Positions 1-5,061 of a DNA stretch of 5,900 nt are shown here, piece after piece. A model generated the notes under the pieces. That model had not been told where the DNA came from. It searched no databases and was given only the letters and a program-made list of their open reading frames with translations. Each line of letters opens with the position of its first letter. The stretch's first letter is position 1. Position numbers and translations under genes: made by a program. The DNA is from Oscillospiraceae bacterium (GTDB lineage Bacteria > Bacillota > Clostridia > Oscillospirales > Ruminococcaceae), in assembly GCA_900768245.1 (NCBI GenBank), contig CAAGCE010000120.1:1-5900 (forward strand), given 5' to 3'.

Positions 1-52
1 CACCCTTTTTTATTTTACCATATTTTTAGGGTAATTGCAAGGCTAAGTTAGT

Positions 53-185
53 GCATATGGGGCTTTGCCCTTTGGATTCCCACAAGCCTTTGATAAAGGC
101 AAAGCCTGTTTTCGCTGCCACTCAAACTTTTCTACGAAAAGCAAGCAGGCTTGACCGAAACTTTTATATGGGGTGCGCTTGGTAC
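53..185. repeat. Probable dispersed intergenic repeat with nested hairpins
   Basis: This non-coding stretch is packed with short inverted repeats. GGGC-TTT-GCCC lies at 60-70, and GGCTTTGCC at 61-69 can instead pair with GGCAAAGCC at 98-106. GCCTTT-GAT-AAAGGC lies at 86-100, CTTTTC-TAC-GAAAAG at 127-141, and an outer pair CAAGCCT (83-89)/AGGCTTG (147-153) encloses the middle. Several of these pairings are mutually exclusive. The wording (a GGGC..GCCC hairpin, CAAGCC..GGCTTG arms, then a stretch ending near TATGGGGTGCGC) resembles repeats I associate with intergenic regions of Ruminococcus-like Clostridia; that is memory, not a search. No open reading frame with an SD site is seen. The boundaries are approximate. 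Confidence 0.4.
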
Positions 186-193
186 TTACGACC

Positions 194-239
194 GCGGCGG
201 CTTGCTATCCCCGATTTCCGGCAAGCTTAATGCCGCCGC
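194..239. repeat. GC-rich imperfect palindrome
   Basis: GCTTGC (200-205) pairs with GCAAGC (221-226), and the stem continues as GCGGCG (194-199) with CGCCGC (234-239). A 7-nt bulge (227-233) interrupts the right arm. It lies beyond the terminator of the minus-strand gene, and no T-tract follows on either strand at the right place, so it is not itself an obvious terminator. Its outer right arm is part of the GGGCGGCGGCATT motif (minus strand, 229-241) that recurs at 5772-5784. It may be the end of the repeat to its left. Confidence 0.45.
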
Positions 240-241
240 CC

Positions 242-281
242 TAATAAAAAAATAAAAGACGCTCTCAATTGAGAACGCCTC
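242..281 (-). terminator. Rho-independent terminator of the carboxynorspermidine dehydrogenase gene
   Basis: On the minus strand an 11-bp hairpin (258-279, built around CTCAATTGAG) begins about ten bases past the stop codon. It is followed by a T-rich run, TTTT-A-TTTTTTT-A-TT (257 down to 243). Strand specificity is visible: two positions (259/278 and 262/275) are G.U wobbles in the minus-strand RNA but A.C mismatches in the plus-strand RNA. It therefore serves the leftward gene. Its closeness to the stop codon implies that no gene is co-transcribed downstream. Confidence 0.88.
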
Positions 282-288
282 TGTATTA

Positions 289-1497
289 TTAGTCAACAAG
301 CTCAGGGTCAAAGGTTTCTTTCCACGGAAGTCCCCATTTATTAAGTGCTTCCATAAACGGATCGGGATCAAACTCTTCTATATTATACACTCCCGGTTTC
401 TTCCACTTACCTGTCATTACCATCATTGCGCCTATCATTGCAGGTACACCTGTTGTATAGGAAATAGCCTGTGAACCGACTTCCGCATAACATTCTTCGT
501 GAACGCACACGTTATATACATAGTATTTTACAGGCTTTCCGTCCTTTACACCCTGCATTATACAGCCTATATTGGTCTTGCCCTTTGTTCTCGGACCAAG
601 CGATGCAGGATCGGGAAGTACCGCTTTAAGGAACTGGAGCGGCACTATCTTCATTCCGTTATAGTCGATTGGCTCGATAGATGTCATTCCTACGTCCTCA
701 AGGCATTTGAGATGTGTAAGGTAGCTCTGTCCGAAAGTCATAAAGAAACGTATTCTCTTGATGCCCTTGATATTGAGTGCGAGGGATTCAAGCTCCTCGT
801 GGTGGAGAAGATACATATCCTTTTCGCCTACTTCAGGGAAGTTGTAGACACGCTTGATTTCCATTGGCTCGGTTTCTACCCACTTGCCGTTTTCAATATA
901 TGAACCCTTTGCGGATACCTCACGGATATTTATTTCAGGGTTGAAGTTTGTTGCGAACGGATAGCCGTGGTCGCCTGCGTTGCAGTCAAGTATATCTATA
1001 TAGTTTATCTCGTCAAAGTAGTGCTTCATTGCGTATGCGCAGAAAACACCTGTTACACCCGGGTCAAAGCCGCTGCCGAGAAGTGCTGTGATACCTGCTT
1101 TTTCAAACCTTTCACGGTATGCCCACTGCCATTTATACTCAAACTTTGCTGTGTCCTCAGGCTCATAGTTTGCTGTATCAACGTAATCTACCTTACATTC
1201 AAGGCAGGCGTCCATTATTGTAAGATCCTGATACGGAAGAGCAAGGTTTATGCATATATCAGGCTTATAAGCTTTCATAAGCGCAACAAGCTCTTCGACC
1301 TTATCAGCGTCAACCTGTGCAGTTGATATTTTTGTTTTTCCGCCGTACATTTTGTCAAGTTTTTCTTTGAGAGCGTCACATTTTGACTTGGTTCTTGATG
1401 CGATCATAATATCCTCAAAAACCTCTGAATTCTGACAGCATTTGTGAATTGCGACAGATGCTACACCGCCGCAGCCGATAATAAGAGCTTTTCCCAT
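289..1497 (-). CDS. Carboxynorspermidine dehydrogenase (saccharopine dehydrogenase family)
   Basis: A 402-residue cytosolic oxidoreductase. Enzymes of this subgroup (CASDH, often annotated Lys1 or saccharopine dehydrogenase) use NADPH to condense aspartate semialdehyde with putrescine or diaminopropane, giving carboxyspermidine or carboxynorspermidine, which NspC then decarboxylates. Seen here: an N-terminal Rossmann start LIIGCGGVAS (residues 5-14) for the nucleotide; the GSGFDPGVTGVFCAYA stretch (141-156); the DCNAGDHGYPFATNFNPEIN stretch (171-190), typical of this subgroup; and a C-terminal YTTGVPAMIGAMMV segment (348-361). Length fits the family (about 400), without the longer form of eukaryotic saccharopine reductases. 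The ATG at 1497 has an AAGGAAG SD at 1500-1506. The gene appears monocistronic: its promoter is probably at 1718-1746 and its terminator at 242-281, and nspC is not in the window. True saccharopine dehydrogenase is the alternative, but the 171-190 stretch favours CASDH. Confidence 0.88.
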   Translation of the reverse strand: MGKALIIGCGGVASVAIHKCCQNSEVFEDIMIASRTKSKCDALKEKLDKMYGGKTKISTAQVDADKVEELVALMKAYKPDICINLALPYQDLTIMDACLECKVDYVDTANYEPEDTAKFEYKWQWAYRERFEKAGITALLGSGFDPGVTGVFCAYAMKHYFDEINYIDILDCNAGDHGYPFATNFNPEINIREVSAKGSYIENGKWVETEPMEIKRVYNFPEVGEKDMYLLHHEELESLALNIKGIKRIRFFMTFGQSYLTHLKCLEDVGMTSIEPIDYNGMKIVPLQFLKAVLPDPASLGPRTKGKTNIGCIMQGVKDGKPVKYYVYNVCVHEECYAEVGSQAISYTTGVPAMIGAMMVMTGKWKKPGVYNIEEFDPDPFMEALNKWGLPWKETFDPELVD

Positions 1498-1499
1498 TT

Positions 1500-1506
1500 C
1501 TTCCTT
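1500..1506 (-). promoter_or_regulatory. Ribosome binding site of the carboxynorspermidine dehydrogenase gene
   Basis: Minus-strand AAGGAAG lies just upstream of the ATG at 1497. A second purine run (AAAGG) lies some 8 bases further upstream. It fixes the start of the 402-residue product. Confidence 0.7.
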
Positions 1507-1541
1507 ATCCTTTCCTGTATAAAATCAAAAGGCAATGCCTT

Positions 1542-1702
1542 ATACTAATAACCATTTGTTCTATGGATAAAGGCGGTGGATAGAATACGTCCAATCAAAG
1601 AAAACGACCGCAGACAGGCTGCCGCCTTTCAAGGGAGTTTGATGCAGAGTTGGCGTATTATAGCCACCGTATTTTATCCATAGGTTAAATGGTTATTAGT
1701 AT
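1542..1702. repeat. Complete MITE-like foldback element, copy 1
   Basis: A 161-bp element that folds back on itself over almost its full length. Outer arms ATACTAATAACCATTT (1542-1557) and 1687-1702 pair perfectly over 16 bp. A symmetric GTT/GTT internal loop follows, then CTATGGATAAA (1561-1571) with 1673-1683, CGGTGG (1574-1579) with CCACCG (1664-1669), AATACG (1584-1589) with 1654-1659, CCAA (1591-1594) with TTGG (1650-1653), and TCAAA (1595-1599) with 1638-1642. Positions 1542-1655 match 5787-5900 at 112 of 114 bases, in the same orientation. It contains no gene. Long terminal inverted repeats, small size and a second copy suit a non-autonomous mobile element; a conserved structured RNA is the alternative. 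It lies between the likely promoter and the start codon of the 289-1497 gene. Confidence 0.85.
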
Positions 1703-1717
1703 TAAGGTCACTGCCTA

Positions 1718-1746
1718 ATTATAACATAATATAATGCCTTTTTCAA
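1718..1746 (-). promoter_or_regulatory. Sigma-A type promoter, probably for the carboxynorspermidine dehydrogenase gene
   Basis: On the minus strand the -35 is TTGAAA (1746-1741), the spacer is exactly 17 bp, and the -10 is TATAAT (1723-1718) with an extended TGT before it. Transcription should begin near 1711. The first gene downstream is 289-1497, giving a leader of about 214 nt that contains the whole foldback element. The promoter starts only about 20 bp beyond the stop codon of the GGDEF-EAL gene. I found no comparably good promoter between the element and the start codon. Confidence 0.75.
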
Positions 1747-1768
1747 TAGGCTGACGTAAAATACAGAT

Positions 1769-3415
1769 TCAGCCGAAGTAATTTTCTATCGGCTCTGGCT
1801 TTCCCCAGAGATAACCCTGAATATAGTCACATTCCATTGAACCAAGCTTTTCAAGCTGGCTGTCAAGCTCGACACCTTCTGCAATGACCTTGCAATGGAA
1901 CATATGCCCGATAGAAATTATCGCCTTTACAAATTCGTCACGGTCACGGCTGTTTTCAAGCTGGTCAACAAATGACTTATCTATCTTTACAAGGTCGATA
2001 GGCAGCCGTGAAAGATAGCTCAGCGATGCATAGCCTGTACCGAAGTCGTCAAGGGCAATGCATACTCCCCGTTCCTTTAATTTATCAAGAGCTGCGATCG
2101 CTGTATCAACGGAGGATATAAAGCAGGATTCCGTGACCTCGACTTCAAGTCTTTCAGGCGGAAAACCGCTTTCGTCAAGCACCTTTTCTATCTCATCAGT
2201 AAAGTTAAGCTCTGTTATATGCTTTGCGGACATATTTATTGACAGCACTGCATCACATTTGTCAAGATATGCGGAAAAGGTTTTTATCGCATTGCGCAGC
2301 ACCCATCTGTCAACATCAAGGATAAGACCGCTTTTTTCGGCTATCGGAATAAACACCGCAGGCGAAACAGGCTTACCGTCGGCATCATTCATTCTCAGAA
2401 GTGTTTCAAAGCCTCTCAGCTTCCTGTCCTCTGCTGTATACTGCGGTTGAAAAACAAGCCTGAATTTATTGTGCTTCAATGCGTCACGGATACAGGATTC
2501 TATCTGCATTTCGGCTTTTATGCTGCTGAGCATATCGCTGTCAAAAATGCAAAGCTGATTTTTGCCAAGCTCCTTTGCTCTGTACATTGCTGCATCGGCA
2601 TGCTTTATAAGGTCATCGCTGTTATCGGCATCATTCGGGAATGACGCTGCGCCTATACTTACGGAAACATAATAATTGAAGCTGTCTACTGTTATCTTAT
2701 ATCTAAGGCAGTCGATACATTTCTGCACTTTTTTAACGGCATTTGCAGGGTCTTCATCTTCAACAAGAACGGCAAATTCGTCACCGCCCGTTCTTGCAAG
2801 AATACATTCGCATTCCATCACATCGAGCCATCTGTTGGTTATTTTGCAAAGCACCGTATCGCCCAGAACGTGACCCATACTGTCGTTTATATTTTTGAAG
2901 TTGTCAAGATCAAGATAAAAAAGAGTAAAATGCTTCTGAGCGGCTATGTACTCATCGACCTTATTGATAAGTCCGCGTCTGTTCATAAGTCCTGTTAGCA
3001 TATCGGTCACGGAAAGGCTCTGGAGGTGCTGCTCCTCTTTTTCGATAGTGATCAGATAGCTGTGCTGCATAACTATGAGCGCAATGCCGCCTATTACCAT
3101 AAATATACCCGTTGCCGACTGGAAGTTTTTCTTTGCAATAACAGCAAAGGACACCATAGCAAGCTCAGCCAGCATAAGTATCAAAGAAACCTTAAAGCCG
3201 TGCTTTGCATTTATTGTGAGTATTTTCGTGCATATAAGTATCATTATTACTGTAATGATGCCCGAAAAGGACGATACCGTCATATTTGTACCGAACAGCA
3301 TCATATCCGGAAATCTTGCATTCAGAAATGATACCACGAACATTAACAGCACAAACAAAATTGTAAGTGCCGTCATTTTAAGCTTGTCCGCCGCAGAAAC
3401 AGAACTGTTTATCAC
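1769..3415 (-). CDS. Membrane-bound GGDEF-EAL cyclic-di-GMP signalling protein
   Basis: A 548-residue protein. GGDEF domains make c-di-GMP from GTP; EAL domains hydrolyse it to pGpG. The N-terminus has about four hydrophobic helices (near 14-33, 50-68, 74-94, 103-124) and no recognisable sensor domain. The GGDEF domain (about 135-292) keeps the DMLTGLMNRR start, YLDLDNFKNIND (167-178) and an intact GGDEF (210-214). The inhibitory RxxD site is absent (ECEC instead). The EAL domain (about 305-548) has ETL instead of EAL (337-339) but retains the family's other catalytic positions: N394 (SINMSA), E429 (EVTES), D456-D457 (DDFGTGYASL), K477 (VKIDKSFV), E513 (AEGVE) and Q533 (QGYLWGKP). Both domains could therefore be active; which dominates cannot be told. 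I start it at GTG 3415 because AAAGGTGAT (3428-3420) is a good SD for that codon and overlaps the in-frame GTG at 3424. No convincing terminator follows, so read-through into 289-1497 is possible. Confidence 0.93.
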   Translation of the reverse strand: MINSSVSAADKLKMTALTILFVLLMFVVSFLNARFPDMMLFGTNMTVSSFSGIITVIMILICTKILTINAKHGFKVSLILMLAELAMVSFAVIAKKNFQSATGIFMVIGGIALIVMQHSYLITIEKEEQHLQSLSVTDMLTGLMNRRGLINKVDEYIAAQKHFTLFYLDLDNFKNINDSMGHVLGDTVLCKITNRWLDVMECECILARTGGDEFAVLVEDEDPANAVKKVQKCIDCLRYKITVDSFNYYVSVSIGAASFPNDADNSDDLIKHADAAMYRAKELGKNQLCIFDSDMLSSIKAEMQIESCIRDALKHNKFRLVFQPQYTAEDRKLRGFETLLRMNDADGKPVSPAVFIPIAEKSGLILDVDRWVLRNAIKTFSAYLDKCDAVLSINMSAKHITELNFTDEIEKVLDESGFPPERLEVEVTESCFISSVDTAIAALDKLKERGVCIALDDFGTGYASLSYLSRLPIDLVKIDKSFVDQLENSRDRDEFVKAIISIGHMFHCKVIAEGVELDSQLEKLGSMECDYIQGYLWGKPEPIENYFG

Positions 3416-3419
3416 ACAA

Positions 3420-3428
3420 ATCACCTTT
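3420..3428 (-). promoter_or_regulatory. Ribosome binding site deciding the GGDEF-EAL start
   Basis: Minus-strand AAAGGTGAT matches the 3' end of 16S rRNA (complement AAAGGAGGTGAT, minus three bases). It physically covers the in-frame GTG at 3424, so that codon cannot use it. The GTG at 3415 follows after four bases. The predicted protein therefore loses three residues relative to the longest open frame. Confidence 0.65.
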
Positions 3429-3461
3429 ACTTAGCAATACTGATTATTTTTGTTATCTGTT

Positions 3462-3490
3462 ATTATAGCACATTATGAATAATTTTTCAA
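3462..3490 (-). promoter_or_regulatory. Sigma-A type promoter of the GGDEF-EAL gene
   Basis: Minus strand: -35 TTGAAA (3490-3485), 17-bp spacer, -10 TATAAT (3467-3462) with extended TGC in front. The predicted start is near 3455, leaving a leader of about 40 nt before the GTG at 3415. It faces away from the promoter at 3550-3578; the two -35 boxes are 59 bp apart. Confidence 0.82.
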
Positions 3491-3549
3491 CAATTGAGAA
3501 AAATCCCACGTTTTGCTTTAAAATTCAGGAGCGATTTATATAAAAAATG

Positions 3550-3578
3550 TTGATTATTTACATATTGTATGCTATAAT
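3550..3578 (+). promoter_or_regulatory. Sigma-A type promoter of the FapA-family gene
   Basis: Plus strand: -35 TTGATT (3550-3555), 17-bp spacer, -10 TATAAT (3573-3578) preceded by TGC. The predicted transcription start is about 3585, directly before the GGGAGGG SD (3586-3592), so the leader is only about 16 nt. The core TGCTATAATAA is identical to that of the divergent promoter at 3462-3490. Confidence 0.82.
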
Positions 3579-3585
3579 AAAATAA

Positions 3586-3592
3586 GGGAGGG
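3586..3592 (+). promoter_or_regulatory. Ribosome binding site of the FapA-family gene
   Basis: GGGAGGG lies 8 bases before the ATG at 3601. It probably sits at the extreme 5' end of the mRNA, given the -10 box at 3573-3578. Confidence 0.75.
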
Positions 3593-3600
3593 ATCTCATA

Positions 3601-4998
3601 ATGGCAGATATTAATAAAAAAGAACCTAAAGACAGCATTGTTAATGTAAGTGTGCTTCCGAATAATACAGAAGCATATATTTTCGTTATTCCTCCGGAAA
3701 ACGGCGGAAAGCCGGTCACAAAAGATATGATAATGTCCGAACTGCAAAAAAACAAGGTAGTATACGGTCTGAGAGAAGAGATTATCGACTCAATAGTCAG
3801 CGACAGCCGATACAATGAAAAAATTTGCATTGCGTCAGCTACATATCCCATCGACGGTGAAAACGGAACTATCAAGTACCGCTATTCAAAAGAAACCAAC
3901 AACACTCCTGTTGAAAATGAGTTCGGATTTGTTGATTATAAAAATCTCGGCATCGTGCGTATGGTAAACGCAGGCGATGTTATTGCGGATATCACACTTC
4001 CCAAAACAGGTGAACCCGGTACGGACATACACGGCGGTATTATGCGCCAGATACCCGGCAAAAAGGCTTCTTATACCCTCGGCGTAAATACAAAGCTTAC
4101 CGATGACGGCACTCAGATAGTCGCTGCCGTTGACGGTCATATCGTTTATAAAAACGGTACCTTCAACGTTGAATGTGTTGTTACCATATCGGGCGATGTT
4201 GATGCCTCTGTGGGAAATATCGATTTCACGGGTGACGTTATCATCAAGGGCAGCGTTTGCGAGGGCTTCAAGGTATCTTCAAATGCAAATATAGTCGTAA
4301 GCGGAGATGTAAACGGTGCTGTTCTTGAATCAGGCGGTGACATCGTTATCAAAAAAGGCTGCATAAACTCAAAGATAACCTCTCACGGCTCTGTATCCGC
4401 TCTTTTCTGCGAACGCTCAAATATCAAGTGCGACGGCAATATTGCCGCTCAGAACTATGTTATCTGCGATGTATACTGCGGAGGAACTCTCATCACAAGA
4501 GGAACCAACGGCAGCCTTATCGGCGGAAGATACGTTATCCTCAACAGCATCGAAACATCAAATATCGGCTCCAAAAATTACATACAGACCGAAATAACCC
4601 TCGGTGACAATGCGCTGCTTTCCGCAGAAAAAAATAACCTGCTCGCCAAGATAGCAAAGCTTGAAAAGGAAACAGCCGACCTTGCCCTTATCGTGAACTT
4701 TCTGAACGAAAAGAAAAAGGAGCTGCACGGTCTTCCCGATGACAAGGAAGTCATTCTCGGCAATGCCGCACGTCAGAAGATAATCAACGGTGTTGAGATA
4801 GGCAATGCCAACAAGCGAATAAAAGAAATAGACATATCTCTTGCAAACCGTCAGATGCTTTCGGTAAGCTGCAAGGGTTACATTTACCCCGGCACTTCAA
4901 TAACTATAAACGATACCGTTTTCAAGGCTGATATTGAATATGTTCACAGCAAGGTGTTCCTTTCATCTGATGGCGAAATGACGGTAGCAACCGTATAA
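3601..4998 (+). CDS. FapA family (DUF342) beta-helix protein
   Basis: A 465-residue, soluble protein without a signal peptide or membrane helix. Order of parts: an N-terminal region (1-110); the DUF342 hallmark AGDVIADITLPKTGEPGTDIHGG (124-146), matching the family's turn-rich G-x-P-T-x-G-x-P-G-x-D-x-x-G pattern; a repetitive valine/isoleucine/glycine-rich parallel beta-helix (about 187-335: SGDVDASVGNIDFTGDV.., SGDVNGAV.., SGGDIVIKKGCI..); a charged, leucine-rich probable coiled coil (about 338-375); and a short beta-rich C-terminal region (about 420-460). Family members are usually annotated 'flagellar assembly protein A', but no flagellar gene is present and many members occur in non-motile Clostridia, so the flagellar role should not be assumed. 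A scaffold role is plausible by fold. It has its own promoter and is divergent from the GGDEF-EAL gene; the pentapeptide gene follows after 63 bp. Family confidence is high, function unknown. Confidence 0.87.
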   Translation: MADINKKEPKDSIVNVSVLPNNTEAYIFVIPPENGGKPVTKDMIMSELQKNKVVYGLREEIIDSIVSDSRYNEKICIASATYPIDGENGTIKYRYSKETNNTPVENEFGFVDYKNLGIVRMVNAGDVIADITLPKTGEPGTDIHGGIMRQIPGKKASYTLGVNTKLTDDGTQIVAAVDGHIVYKNGTFNVECVVTISGDVDASVGNIDFTGDVIIKGSVCEGFKVSSNANIVVSGDVNGAVLESGGDIVIKKGCINSKITSHGSVSALFCERSNIKCDGNIAAQNYVICDVYCGGTLITRGTNGSLIGGRYVILNSIETSNIGSKNYIQTEITLGDNALLSAEKNNLLAKIAKLEKETADLALIVNFLNEKKKELHGLPDDKEVILGNAARQKIINGVEIGNANKRIKEIDISLANRQMLSVSCKGYIYPGTSITINDTVFKADIEYVHSKVFLSSDGEMTVATV

Positions 4999-5015
4999 AC
5001 ATAAAATGAATATTG

Positions 5016-5051
5016 AGCGGTCAGATATTGTTTTCTGACCGCTTTGATTTT
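5016..5051 (+). terminator. Intercistronic hairpin, possible partial terminator or attenuator
   Basis: AGCGGTCAGA (5016-5025) and TCTGACCGCT (5034-5043) form a perfect 10-bp stem with an 8-nt loop, 17 bases after the stop of the FapA gene. The following sequence TTGATTTT is T-rich but broken, so termination may be incomplete. The SD of the next gene begins at 5052, inside the usual U-tract zone. No separate promoter is visible for the next gene, so read-through past this hairpin is its most likely source of expression. An mRNA-stabilising 3' end for the FapA transcript is an alternative role. Confidence 0.55.
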
Positions 5052-5056
5052 GGAGG
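5052..5056 (+). promoter_or_regulatory. Ribosome binding site deciding the pentapeptide gene start
   Basis: GGAGG lies five bases before the ATG at 5062. The longer in-frame reading from TTG 5044 has this SD inside the coding frame and starts in the foot of the 5016-5043 hairpin, so 5062 is preferred. Confidence 0.85.
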
Positions 5057-5061
5057 TCTGT

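Noticed and set aside
1..52. ACCCT..AGGGT and TTACC..GGTAA pairs at the left edge
   Set aside because: Five-base arms in A/T-rich sequence are expected by chance. I see no gene or clear site here.
499..1326. Two plus-strand open frames opposite the dehydrogenase gene
   Set aside because: They lie entirely over a well-supported minus-strand enzyme and have no family features or ribosome binding sites.
1507..1711. A metabolite riboswitch in the leader of the polyamine gene
   Set aside because: The structured part is the repeat also found at 5787-5900 away from any such gene, and it matches no riboswitch class I know.
1736..1758. Terminator for the GGDEF-EAL gene
   Set aside because: Only a three-to-four-pair GCC/GGC hairpin is possible, and no T-tract follows. 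It overlaps the -35 region of the next promoter.
3075..3434. Long plus-strand open frame opposite the GGDEF-EAL gene
   Set aside because: It is antisense to the membrane region of a clear GGDEF-EAL protein, has no SD site and shows no recognisable domain.
3481..3502. TTTTTC..GAAAAA near-palindrome beside the GGDEF-EAL -35 box as an operator
   Set aside because: The arms are low-complexity A/T runs, the inner bases do not pair well, and no second copy is seen at the divergent promoter.
3487..3875. Two minus-strand open frames over the FapA gene start
   Set aside because: They overlap the FapA start and its promoter, and their sequences look like reverse-strand shadow.
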